Shown: positions 15,319-21,924 of the stretch, piece after piece
Layout of the letters: each line of letters begins with the position of its first letter
Position numbering within the stretch: the first letter of the stretch is position 1
Assembly: GCA_031553755.1 (NCBI GenBank)
Contig: JAVBKZ010000103.1
Location: forward strand, 1 to 21,924
DNA: 21,924 bases
DNA from: JAIRVZ01 sp031553755
GTDB lineage: Bacteria > Bacteroidota > Bacteroidia > Bacteroidales > Azobacteroidaceae
Reading direction: 5' to 3'
Position numbers and translations under genes: made by a program
Notes under the pieces: model-generated
Database searches by the model: none
Seen by the model: only the letters and a program-made list of their open reading frames with translations
What the model was told of the DNA's origin: nothing

Positions 15319-15969
15319 ATGAAAAAAATAGCAATTATCGGCGCGTCCGGTTTTATCGGATCTGCTATATTGAAAGAGGCGATCGGACGAGGTTATCATG
15401 TGAAGGCTATTGTAAGAAATCCTGACAAAATAGCTTTTCGCCATCCTAAATTAGTTATAGAATCTGTCGATGTGATGGATACCGCGCTCTTGTCTGGTAA
15501 ATTAAGTGATGTAGAGGCTGTTGTAAGCGCTTATAATCCCGGATGGAAAAATCCTAACATTGTTGAAGATACATTAAAAGGATATCCTTCGATCCTTTGC
15601 GCGGTAAAAAAATCAGGGATAAATCGTTTTTTAGTGGTTGGTGGCGCCGGGAGTTTGTATGTATCTCCGGGAATTCAATTAATGGATTCGGGAGCCATTT
15701 CTGAGTCATTCATACCGATAGTTAAAAGTTTGGCCTCTTTTTATTATGATTACTTATTAAATGAAAAAGAGGTTGATTGGGTTTATTTTTGTCCGGCAGG
15801 CGATATTGCCCCGGGCGAACGAACCGGTAAATTTCGTTTAGGAAAAAATGATTTAATTGTGGATGAAAGTGGTAAAAGCCGGATATCGGTAGAAGATTAC
15901 GCGGTTGCCATGTTGAATGAATTAGATCATCCTGCACATCATAAAGAGCGAATGACGATAGGGTATTAG
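15319..15969 (+). CDS. NAD(P)-binding reductase (NmrA/COG2910-like)
   Basis: The 216-residue product begins with a Rossmann nucleotide-binding motif, GASGFIG at residues 8-14, after a short strand. The single compact domain, the RNPDKI stretch after strand two, and DVMD after strand three match the NAD(P)H-binding family often annotated as NADH-flavin reductase or NmrA-like. No SDR-type YxxxK catalytic pair is evident. Substrate unknown. The gene stands alone between the MITE and a terminator it shares with the convergent rpsA; I see no strong -7 box upstream. Confidence 0.82.
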   Translation: MKKIAIIGASGFIGSAILKEAIGRGYHVKAIVRNPDKIAFRHPKLVIESVDVMDTALLSGKLSDVEAVVSAYNPGWKNPNIVEDTLKGYPSILCAVKKSGINRFLVVGGAGSLYVSPGIQLMDSGAISESFIPIVKSLASFYYDYLLNEKEVDWVYFCPAGDIAPGERTGKFRLGKNDLIVDESGKSRISVEDYAVAMLNELDHPAHHKERMTIGY

Positions 15970-15978
15970 CAAAAAAAA

Positions 15979-16006
15979 GAGGGTGTCTTTTCGGATACCC
16001 TCTTTT
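15979..16006. terminator. Bidirectional terminator between reductase gene and rpsA
   Basis: GAGGGTGTC (15979-15987) pairs with GATACCCTC (15994-16002) around a 6-nt loop. It is flanked by A8 on the left and TTTT on the right. It therefore works for the plus-strand gene and, with an eight-T tail, even better for minus-strand rpsA. Confidence 0.9.
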
Positions 16007-16028
16007 CGTATATTATTGGATGAAAATT

Positions 16029-17927
16029 TTATTTACCTTCCAATTTCTCTTTCAAAGCCGCTAATTCTTCAATGTCTCCCAATGTTGTTTTTTCCATTGT
16101 GATAGAATTATTGTTTGTAACTTCTTCTTTTTCTTTTTTGGTTGATTTTTTAGCCGCTTTCTTTTCTGTCGCGCCCGAAGGAGCATTTTCTTTTCTTTGC
16201 TCATCTTCGAATATACGACTGTGAGAAAGAATAATTCTCTTAGAGTCTTTATTGAATTCGATAACTTTGAATTCTAATTTTTCATCCGGTTGAGCCGAAC
16301 TTCCGTCTTCTTTTACTAAATGTTTAGGAGTTGCAAATCCTTCAACACCATAAGGAAGAGAAACTACAGCACCTTTATCCATTAGCTCTACAATTGTTCC
16401 TTCATGAATAGAACCTACAGTGAATAATGTTTCGAATACATCCCATGGATTTTCTTCCAATTGTTTGTGTCCTAAACTTAAGCGACGGTTTTCTTTGTCG
16501 ATTTCCAATACTTGAACATCAATGTCTGCGCCGATTGAAGTAAATTCGCTTGGATGTTTCACTTTTTTCGTCCACGAAAGGTCGGAAATATGGATCAAAC
16601 CTTCAACTCCTTCTTCGATTTCAACGAATACTCCAAAGTTGGTGAAGTTGCGTACTTTAGCGACATGTTTGCTTCCGATAGCATATTTTGTTTCGATATT
16701 TTCCCATGGGTCTGATTTCAATTGTTTGATACCCAATGACATTTTTCTCTCATCGCGATCTAAAGTAAGAATAACAGCTTCTACTTCATCTCCTACTTTC
16801 ATGAAATCTTGAGCGCTTCTCAAATGTTGTGTCCAGCTCATTTCCGAAACGTGGATCAAACCTTCTACGCCTTGAGTTATTTCGATGAACGCGCCATAAT
16901 CAGCCATTACTACTACTTTTCCTTTTACTTTGTCGCCAACGTTAAGATTAGCATCCAAAGCATCCCAAGGATGAGGAGTCAATTGTTTCAAGCCGAGAGC
17001 GATACGTTTTTTCTCATCATCGAAATCAAGGATGACTACATTGATTTTTTCATCCAATTTCACTACTTCTTCCGGATGAGTAACACGTCCCCAAGAAAGG
17101 TCTGTGATGTGAATCAATCCGTCTACGCCACCCAAGTCAATGAATACTCCGTAAGAAGTGATGTTTTTAACCACTCCTTCAAGCACTTGACCTTTTTCGA
17201 GTTTGGAGATAATATCTTTCTTTTGTTGTTCTAATTCAGCTTCGATAAGCGCTTTGTGAGAAACAACAACGTTTTTGAACTCTTGATTGATTTTAACAAC
17301 TTTGAATTCCATTGTTTTATCAACAAATACATCGTAGTCGCGGATAGGTTTAACATCAATTTGAGAACCGGGTAAGAATGCTTCGATACCAAATACGTCT
17401 ACAATCATACCACCTTTGGTTCTGCATTTAACGTAACCTTTAACGATTTCGTTATTTTCAAGCGCGGCGTTTACTCGGTCCCAAGAACGGGTCGCGCGTG
17501 CTTTTTTGTGAGAAAGGAGCAATTGTCCTTTTTTATCTTCTTGGCTTTCGATATATACTTCTACTTCTTCGCCAATTTTCAAATCAGGATTGTAGCGGAA
17601 TTCGTTCATAGAAACCACGCCATCCGATTTGTAACCGATATTAACCACAACTTCACGTTTGTTGATTGAAGTTACACGGCCCATTACAACCTCGTTGTCA
17701 TTGATTTTGTTCAATGTTTGGTCGTAAGTTTTAGTAAGTTCTTCTTTGCTCATGCCGCGGAAAGTTTCCCCTTTTTCATAAGCATCCCAATCGAAATCCG
17801 CTGCCGGCGCAGCTGGAGCTTTTTCTTCTTTTTTTGCTGGTTTCTCAGCGACTTCAACGGTTTCTACAGCGGCAACTTCAACTGTGGGTTGTTCTACTGC
17901 TTCCGCGTTTTTTAATTCTTCACTCAT
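16029..17927 (-). CDS. rpsA: 30S ribosomal protein S1
   Basis: The 632-residue product has six S1 OB-fold repeats, at residues of roughly 78-145, 160-225, 243-312, 329-397, 416-484 and 503-570. Repeats 3 to 5 are the best conserved, each with a G-V-F/A-I/V-E/D core and an SW linker (ITDLSWGRV, VSEMSWTQH, ISDLSWTKK). The N-terminal ~60 residues are an alanine/glutamate/proline-rich extension. The C-terminus is lysine-rich and ends with a TTLGDIEELAALKEKLEGK tail typical of Bacteroidota S1. S1 binds mRNA on the 30S subunit; in this phylum, where Shine-Dalgarno use is low, it is expected to matter for initiation. It has its own -7 box and the terminator at 15979. Confidence 0.96.
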   Translation of the reverse strand: MSEELKNAEAVEQPTVEVAAVETVEVAEKPAKKEEKAPAAPAADFDWDAYEKGETFRGMSKEELTKTYDQTLNKINDNEVVMGRVTSINKREVVVNIGYKSDGVVSMNEFRYNPDLKIGEEVEVYIESQEDKKGQLLLSHKKARATRSWDRVNAALENNEIVKGYVKCRTKGGMIVDVFGIEAFLPGSQIDVKPIRDYDVFVDKTMEFKVVKINQEFKNVVVSHKALIEAELEQQKKDIISKLEKGQVLEGVVKNITSYGVFIDLGGVDGLIHITDLSWGRVTHPEEVVKLDEKINVVILDFDDEKKRIALGLKQLTPHPWDALDANLNVGDKVKGKVVVMADYGAFIEITQGVEGLIHVSEMSWTQHLRSAQDFMKVGDEVEAVILTLDRDERKMSLGIKQLKSDPWENIETKYAIGSKHVAKVRNFTNFGVFVEIEEGVEGLIHISDLSWTKKVKHPSEFTSIGADIDVQVLEIDKENRRLSLGHKQLEENPWDVFETLFTVGSIHEGTIVELMDKGAVVSLPYGVEGFATPKHLVKEDGSSAQPDEKLEFKVIEFNKDSKRIILSHSRIFEDEQRKENAPSGATEKKAAKKSTKKEKEEVTNNNSITMEKTTLGDIEELAALKEKLEGK

Positions 17928-17988
17928 GTTAATTTAAAAAGTTTGTTAATTAATAAGTTAGACTTTATGTTGTCATATAAAACGGGCG

Positions 17989-17996
17989 CAAAGGTA
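17989..17996 (-). promoter_or_regulatory. -7 box of rpsA
   Basis: Read on the minus strand this is TACCTTTG, a perfect match. It predicts a leader of about 55 nt that ends in AT-rich sequence before ATG 17927. The -33 region falls inside the 14-bp tandem repeats, and no TTTG is visible there. Confidence 0.6.
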
Positions 17997-18006
17997 CGAT
18001 AAAAAA

Positions 18007-18119
18007 CTAAAAGATAAAAACTAAAAGATAAAAAGTAAGAGATATAAACTAAAAAACATTTATTTCTACTCCTTATACTTTCATTTTTACCTTTTATCTC
18101 TAATCTTTTATCTTTTACC
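18007..18119. repeat. Inverted array of 14-bp repeats
   Basis: Left half: CTAAAAGATAAAAA at 18007-18020, an identical copy at 18021-18034, a variant GTAAGAGATATAAA at 18035-18048, then a decayed unit. Right half, read on the minus strand: GGTAAAAGATAAAA (18119-18106), GATTAGAGATAAAA (18105-18092) and a 13-bp GGTAAAAATGAAA (18091-18079). The two halves are complementary and could form a long imperfect hairpin. The array fills the gap between rpsA and the dehydrogenase gene. It overlaps the rpsA -33 region on one side and the dehydrogenase stop codon on the other. Confidence 0.8.
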
Positions 18120-18875
18120 TCTATAAGCGATCGTTCCCGTTGCCTGATTGGTTGGCATAATCAATACTTCGGCTATTTGTACGTGTTCAGGCACTGAAGT
18201 TGTATAGTAGACCGTTTCTGCGATATCTTCTCCGGTTAAAGGTTTTAATCCTTTATATACGTCGTCCGCTTTCGATTTATCTCCGTAAAAGCGGGTAATG
18301 CTGAAATTAGTTTCTACGAATCCGGGTTTGATATTTGTTACCCGTAAAGGCGTATCTACCAAATCGATTCGCAAACCATCGCTTAGCATTCTGACCGCGG
18401 CTTTAGTCGCGCAATAAACACTTCCTCCCGGATAAGCGGCTTCTCCGGCAATAGAGCCAATGTTGATGATATGTCCTTTGTTACGTTTCAACATCAACGG
18501 AACTACGTATCGTGTTATCGCGAGTAAACCTTTGATATTCGTATCGATAACGATATCCCAATCATCTAAGTTTCCTTCAAATTCTTTGTCAACGCCTAAA
18601 ACCAACCCCGCATTGTTGATGAGAATATCTATGTTTTTCCATGGTTCAGGCAAATTATCAATGCTTTCTTTTGCTGAAACACGATTTCTTACATCGAATA
18701 ATAATGGTAGGATTTCTACCGGATATTTTTCCCGGATATTTTTTTTGAGGATTTCTAATTTTTCCGCGTTTCTCCCATTTAAAATCAAATCGAATCCTTG
18801 TGACGCGAATTTATACGCGCATGCTTCTCCGATTCCGCTTGTAGCTCCTGTGATAAAAACAATTTTGTTTTGCAT
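18108..18875 (-). CDS. Short-chain dehydrogenase/reductase (YdfG-like)
   Basis: This is a 255-residue classical SDR: cofactor motif TGATSGIG at 9-16, NNAG at 87-90, and catalytic S141, Y154 and K158 (YCATK). Asn at 113 in DTNIKG completes the tetrad. The arginine after the second strand (NGRN) favours NADP. Overall sequence pattern and length are close to YdfG-type 3-hydroxy-acid/serine dehydrogenases, but the substrate cannot be fixed from sequence. The last three codons and the stop (G-K-R-stop) lie inside the outermost unit of the 14-bp repeat array, so the native C-terminus may have been replaced or extended. No clear -7 box upstream. Confidence 0.88.
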   Translation of the reverse strand: MQNKIVFITGATSGIGEACAYKFASQGFDLILNGRNAEKLEILKKNIREKYPVEILPLLFDVRNRVSAKESIDNLPEPWKNIDILINNAGLVLGVDKEFEGNLDDWDIVIDTNIKGLLAITRYVVPLMLKRNKGHIINIGSIAGEAAYPGGSVYCATKAAVRMLSDGLRIDLVDTPLRVTNIKPGFVETNFSITRFYGDKSKADDVYKGLKPLTGEDIAETVYYTTSVPEHVQIAEVLIMPTNQATGTIAYRGKR

Positions 18876-18937
18876 AATTTATAGATATTATTACTGACAA
18901 CTTGCTATAATTAAAAAGTGTTAGGCTTTAATAAGTA

Positions 18938-18994
18938 AACAAGTTGTTTATACGTGTTTGAGTAAATATAGACTCGTCTACAAGTCAACTTGTT
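18938..18994. repeat. Degenerate inverted copy of the AGTTRACR repeat
   Basis: AACAAGTTG (18938-18946) and its exact complement CAACTTGTT (18986-18994) bracket 39 bp. Read on the minus strand, the right part continues as AATTAACA, AGTTGACT, TGTAGACG, clearly decayed units of the 8-bp repeat found at 10855-10917. It lies between the dehydrogenase gene and the broken Rpn gene. Confidence 0.55.
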
Positions 18995-19017
18995 AATTCG
19001 TACTTTGGTAAAATAGG

Positions 19018-19385
19018 TTAAGGGTGATTTTTTAATGATTCGATTTGTATTGGAGGCAAACCTGTAATTTCAGCGATCATTTCTACAGAAAGTCCTTTTT
19101 TCAAACAGTTTTTCGCTATTTCCAAACTTTTTTGAATTTCTCCTTCTTCTCTACCCTCCTCACGACCTTTTTGCTCGTAATAAAGTATGGCATCTTGGAC
19201 ATCGGCATATTCCGTTATACTTTTCTTGTATTCTTCCATTTCTTTTGCCGTTAATACCCCTAATCTCCTAAAGGGGAGTTGGATAGTGATTCTTTGTAAG
19301 TTTCCGAACCGAAAATACGTTTAAATCCGTAATCTGTGAGGGGATTGAGATACTTTTTCCCTTCTAAAATTAATTCAATTTCCAT
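19018..19385 (-). pseudogene. Rpn/PD-(D/E)XK nuclease-transposase remnant
   Basis: Two pieces of one family are present out of frame. The first, ATG 19385 to TAG 19260, gives 41 residues including KKYLNPLTDYGFKRIFGSE, the standard N-terminus of Rpn-type PD-(D/E)XK family 'transposases'. The second, 19239-19018, gives 73 residues including the charged repeat GREEGREEGE and a C-terminal helix pair (GLSVEMIAEITGLP), the standard C-terminus. The middle of roughly 200 residues, with the catalytic core, is gone; a short near-palindrome (CCCCTAATCTCCTAAAGGGG, 19257-19276) sits at the junction. The gene is therefore non-functional as a nuclease. The downstream piece could still be translated from ATG 19239, but that is doubtful. 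Confidence 0.8.
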
Positions 19386-19434
19386 AAAATAGATGGTTTT
19401 AATGATTAAAAATTGTTTTGATTAATTATCGGGA

Positions 19435-19442
19435 CAAATGTA
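19435..19442 (-). promoter_or_regulatory. -7 box of the broken Rpn gene
   Basis: On the minus strand this reads TACATTTG, a perfect TAnnTTTG, about 50 bp before ATG 19385. No -33 is evident. The promoter seems to have outlived its gene. Confidence 0.45.
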
Positions 19443-19563
19443 GAGATTTTTTTGAATAATACTGCCACTCACATCGTTCTCTTGAAATTTTTTGTTGCAA
19501 ATTTACATAAAAGGATGAGTTTAGAATAAAAAAGACACATAGAAAATAAATCAATGTTTAGTG

Positions 19564-19592
19564 TATATTTGACAAATATTTTTTTATTTTTG
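19564..19592 (+). promoter_or_regulatory. Two candidate -7 boxes for the lipoprotein gene
   Basis: TATATTTG (19564-19571) and TATTTTTG (19585-19592) both match TAnnTTTG. Neither has a good -33. The second lies only 21 bp before ATG 19614, so the first gives the more usual leader length. Confidence 0.45.
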
Positions 19593-19613
19593 TGTTTGTA
19601 AAAGAAAAGAAAA

Positions 19614-20024
19614 ATGAAAGTATCAAAACAATTACTTACGATTCTCGTATTATTAATCACTCTAAATGCGTGTTCTCCTACCATAAATTATCTTGGAAAA
19701 TCATACGTTTCAACAACCAATGTCGATCTATATTTTGACAGAGAAGATGTTCCCCGTCCTTTCGAAGTAATGGGACATGCAGAGGTCATTCTTTCAAATT
19801 TATTTACAATGCAAGAAGGACAAAAAGCTCTTGAAAAATATGCGATAAAAGCGGGTGCTGATGCTATTGTTTTTGAAGGAATTAACACAAATTCATCTCC
19901 AACATATACGAAGGTTGAGGATTCGAAGGCTAATAGTTCCGGTGGTTATACTACAACTTCAACCGTTTCTACATCTAATAATGAGACGAAGATAATTAAA
20001 GCGATTCTGGTTAAATATAAATAA
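19614..20024 (+). CDS. Small lipoprotein, YbjQ-like pattern
   Basis: The 136-residue product has a lipoprotein signal peptide with lipobox LNAC (cysteine 20). The mature part is small. A segment EKYAIKAGADAIVFEGI recalls the helix-strand pattern of YbjQ/heavy-metal-binding-like domains, in which a helix of alternating alanines leads into a strand, but the match is only suggestive. A serine/threonine-rich stretch (residues ~105-125) precedes a final beta strand (IIKAILVKY). It is a single gene with its own promoter and terminator, between a broken gene and a convergent outer-membrane protein gene. Confidence 0.78.
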   Translation: MKVSKQLLTILVLLITLNACSPTINYLGKSYVSTTNVDLYFDREDVPRPFEVMGHAEVILSNLFTMQEGQKALEKYAIKAGADAIVFEGINTNSSPTYTKVEDSKANSSGGYTTTSTVSTSNNETKIIKAILVKYK

Positions 20025-20025
20025 A

Positions 20026-20058
20026 AAAGTGTGAACGAATAATATCCATTCACACTTT
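20026..20058. terminator. Bidirectional terminator, lipoprotein gene / outer-membrane gene
   Basis: AAAGTGTGAA (20026-20035) pairs exactly with TTCACACTTT (20049-20058) around a 13-nt loop. TTTTT at 20061-20065 serves the plus strand, and six A residues at 20023-20028 give a six-U tail for the minus strand. Confidence 0.85.
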
Positions 20059-20084
20059 GATTTTTATGAGTAAAATTGATTTTT

Positions 20085-20843
20085 TTATTTAATCCTGTAT
20101 GATAAAGAGAAACTCATCATTGGCCAAAGTTTCAACATTTCTTTAGGAAATGGAAGGTCAAATTCGGCAACTTCATCGTTTATTTTTTGAATACCTTGTT
20201 TAACATTATCACTTTCAATTGTGTAATCACCCTGAAATACTACACCTAAATCAAATTTGAAACCAATTCTACTTTTTGGAATAGTACGGCCTAATCCAAT
20301 TCCTAAATATGGTTTGAATGAATTACCCATTTTTAGTTTAGCGTTGAAACTTCCATCCGGATAGGGTTGAATAACTACATCATTAAATTCGAATGCGGGG
20401 TCCATGTCTTGTGCCACGTATTCTTCATAGCCATCAATCATACCATTTGTCTTAACATTGTTATTTCCTATATAAAAACCTGCAGTTAGACAAAAAATAC
20501 CGTTTGTTGGATAATAATCAATTAATGCTTTGAAATTGGGGAATTTTAATTTTGTACCTGAAAGTTCTCCCTTCATATCAATATCCATTTCATTCACAGC
20601 CGGAGCACTAAAGCTGATTTCATCCTTATAAGAATAAGTCAGGTAATCCATTCCGATCCTGGCTTTCAGGTTGGGTAAAAGGGAAGTCGCGACATATCCT
20701 CCAAAGCCGTAAAATCCGGCATCAACTCCAACGGCCCAATTTTCCAACAAGCCACCTTTGTGAGCTTCTTGAGCATTCGCACTTGTCATACTGCCAATTA
20801 ACAGTACTGTCCCTAATAATAATGATTTAATTTTTGTTTGCAT
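20085..20843 (-). CDS. Outer-membrane beta-barrel protein
   Basis: The 252-residue product has a clear signal peptide (KIKSLLLGTVLLIGSM, cleavage after SANAQ or ANA). The mature part is built of alternating amphipathic strands (AVGVDAGFYGFGGYVAT, FKALIDYYPTNGIFCLTAGFYIG, KPYLGIGLGRTI, GFKFDLGVVFQG) and ends with a strand SFSLSYRIK, where an aromatic residue near the terminus fits a barrel. Length suggests an 8-10 strand porin-like or OmpW/OprG-like barrel; I cannot name the family. It is transcribed from its own -7 box just after nadK, on the same strand. Function unknown. Confidence 0.78.
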   Translation of the reverse strand: MQTKIKSLLLGTVLLIGSMTSANAQEAHKGGLLENWAVGVDAGFYGFGGYVATSLLPNLKARIGMDYLTYSYKDEISFSAPAVNEMDIDMKGELSGTKLKFPNFKALIDYYPTNGIFCLTAGFYIGNNNVKTNGMIDGYEEYVAQDMDPAFEFNDVVIQPYPDGSFNAKLKMGNSFKPYLGIGLGRTIPKSRIGFKFDLGVVFQGDYTIESDNVKQGIQKINDEVAEFDLPFPKEMLKLWPMMSFSLSYRIK

Positions 20844-20877
20844 ATAGCTTATTTTATGTATAAATTTAAAAAGCGGA

Positions 20878-20885
20878 CAAAAGTA
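20878..20885 (-). promoter_or_regulatory. -7 box of the outer-membrane protein gene
   Basis: On the minus strand this is TACTTTTG, a perfect match. A TTG at 20910-20908, 22 bp upstream and inside the 3' end of nadK, could serve as the -33. The leader would be about 28 nt. Confidence 0.55.
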
Positions 20886-20893
20886 ATTCTTTT

Positions 20894-21766
20894 TCAGATT
20901 CTGCTATCAACTCCCCACATTAATTTTTCTCTTAATGTTTTATAAAAAGTGTGATTATAGCGTTTGATTACTTTGGATGTAAAAAATGCTTTCTGTATAG
21001 CAAATTTCGTGCCAGAAGAAAATACTTCAGAGCGTCCGTCTATAGCTACTAAAAAATTACTGTTTCGTGATTCCACTTCTAAACTTAACGAAGAATCGTC
21101 AGGAATAATCAAAGGCCTGACGTTGAGTGAATGCGGAGCGATTGGGCTTAATACAATATTTTTAGCTTGAGGTACGATAATCGGTCCGTCTACGCTCATA
21201 GAATAGGCTGTTGAGCCGGTTGGTGTAGCGATTATCAATCCATCGGCCCAATAATCGGTAAGGAATTCATCATTAATGCATACCCTGATTTTTATCATTG
21301 AAGAAGTATCCCTTTTTTGGATGGCAATTTCATTCAACGCGTAATTATTGTTGTTTTCGGTAGGTTTATCTGTTCTAAGTTGTAAAATCGAACGTTCTTC
21401 AACTTTATAATGTTTTTTGAATATTTCACTCAAAGTGTCTTCAATTTCCACAGGACTTACATCTGCCAGAAATCCTAAACGTCCGGTATTTATTCCAAGT
21501 ATGGGAATGTTTTTTTGTCCGATAATCGCGGCCGTACGCAAGAAAGTTCCATCTCCTCCGATACTTAAAGCTACATCAATGTCGAAATGATCATTGTCAA
21601 TTATTCCGTCAATTTCAGGTTGATAATTAAGATGTTCTTTTAGATAAAGATAAAAATCAGATTCTATCCAAACGCTTGTTCCTAATTTTCTAAGATGTTC
21701 GAATACCCTTCGAACTTGATTTTTCTTATCTAATTGATAATCGCTTCCGAATATTCCGAATTTCAT
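20894..21766 (-). CDS. nadK: NAD kinase
   Basis: The 290-residue product is full length for bacterial NAD kinases. Diagnostic motifs are GGDGT at 70-74 (substrate phosphate and catalytic aspartate at 72), NE at 145-146, and TPTGSTAYS at 181-189. NTGRLGFL at 93-100 is also typical. The enzyme phosphorylates NAD to NADP and is essential in most bacteria. The neighbouring gene upstream on the same strand ends 48 bp before its start. The Bacteroidota -7 box in that gap suggests independent transcription. Confidence 0.97.
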   Translation of the reverse strand: MKFGIFGSDYQLDKKNQVRRVFEHLRKLGTSVWIESDFYLYLKEHLNYQPEIDGIIDNDHFDIDVALSIGGDGTFLRTAAIIGQKNIPILGINTGRLGFLADVSPVEIEDTLSEIFKKHYKVEERSILQLRTDKPTENNNNYALNEIAIQKRDTSSMIKIRVCINDEFLTDYWADGLIIATPTGSTAYSMSVDGPIIVPQAKNIVLSPIAPHSLNVRPLIIPDDSSLSLEVESRNSNFLVAIDGRSEVFSSGTKFAIQKAFFTSKVIKRYNHTFYKTLREKLMWGVDSRI

Positions 21767-21798
21767 TTTTGTAAAGTGTAAAAATTCAATAGTTCGTT

Positions 21799-21806
21799 CA
21801 AAATTA
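21799..21806 (-). promoter_or_regulatory. -7 box of nadK
   Basis: On the minus strand this is TAATTTTG, a perfect match, giving a leader of about 25 nt to ATG 21766. The nearest TTTG upstream is 25 bp away, too far to be a convincing -33. Confidence 0.4.
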
Positions 21807-21814
21807 GTAATTAT

Positions 21815-21924
21815 TTACGCGGCTTTAGCGCCAAATAATAAGAGTTCTTTGAAAATTTGTTGATTTTTGGGCTTGTTCGGGGAAATGCCGAACTTATCAA
21901 AAAATCGGATTAACAGCAATGCAT
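21815..21924 (-). CDS. C-terminus of an unrecognised protein (runs off right edge)
   Basis: The minus-strand frame is open from the window edge for 35 codons and ends with TAA at 21817-21815. The visible tail begins ALLLIRFFDKFGISP and ends KELLLFGAKAA. The other two minus frames contain stops within the first few codons. The tail is too short to assign a family. It lies 48 bp upstream of nadK on the same strand and could be part of the same transcript. Confidence 0.5.
   Translation of the reverse strand, partial: ALLLIRFFDKFGISPNKPKNQQIFKELLLFGAKAA

Noticed and set aside
16522..17234. Two long plus-strand frames opposite rpsA
   Set aside because: They are antisense shadows of the repetitive S1 domains; no promoter and no family match.
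18460..18897. 145-codon plus-strand frame opposite the dehydrogenase gene
   Set aside because: The minus-strand SDR has all catalytic motifs; the opposite frame is compositionally a shadow.

Overview
The window looks like a piece of an AT-rich Bacteroidota chromosome, most likely order Bacteroidales. Three things point that way. There is a 632-residue ribosomal protein S1 with the six-domain layout and the C-terminal tail I associate with this phylum. There are several families that are essentially Bacteroidota-specific: the LptD homologue with its internal OstA region, a DUF3127 protein, a DUF6377-type TPR sensor, and a type IX secretion C-terminal domain. And at least ten intergenic regions carry the Bacteroidota -7 box TAnnTTTG. 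I cannot name genus or species.

Layout. 1-215: N-terminus of an IS4-type transposase running off the left edge (minus strand). 475-2530: two tandem secreted proteins sharing an N-terminal module; the second is a BNR/Asp-box beta-propeller gene broken by what looks like a 2-bp insertion. 2574-2737: a cluster of REP-like hairpins. 2907-5894: a four-gene YtrA-type operon (ABC ATPase, permease, GntR regulator, membrane-anchored beta-rich protein) with a palindrome at its predicted transcription start, closed by a strong terminator. 6208-7302: a membrane-anchored AraC-type regulator with its own promoter and terminator. 7367-7577: a compact promoter-to-terminator unit with no convincing gene, a candidate small RNA. 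7629-10394 (minus): LptD. 10489-13844 (plus): a DUF3127 OB-fold-like protein with an SSB-like acidic tail, followed by an AddB-like PD-(D/E)XK nuclease. 13987-15078: a DUF6377-type TPR sensor that stops just after its membrane segment. 15129-15262: a MITE-like element with TA flanks. 15319-15969: an NAD(P)-binding reductase. 16029-17927 (minus): rpsA. 18108-18875 (minus): a short-chain dehydrogenase. 19018-19385 (minus): a gutted Rpn/PD-(D/E)XK gene. 19614-20024: a lipoprotein. 20085-20843 (minus): an outer-membrane barrel. 20894-21766 (minus): nadK. 21815-21924 (minus): the C-terminus of an unrecognised gene.

How the parts fit. Most of the window is housekeeping (LptD envelope assembly, S1 translation, NAD kinase, recombination nuclease) interleaved with accessory surface and regulatory genes. 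The most notable non-coding theme is a set of short degenerate tandem repeats (about 8, 14 or 20 bp units), three of them arranged as inverted arrays. They sit in gene-to-gene junctions at 5980-6067, 10855-10917, 18007-18119 and 18938-18994; one supplies the last codons and stop of a gene. I did not find a CRISPR array, tRNA, rRNA or an obvious defence island. The strongest candidates for something undescribed are the 7.4-kb small-RNA-like unit, the inverted repeat arrays, and the pairing of an SSB-tailed DUF3127 protein with an AddB-like nuclease.
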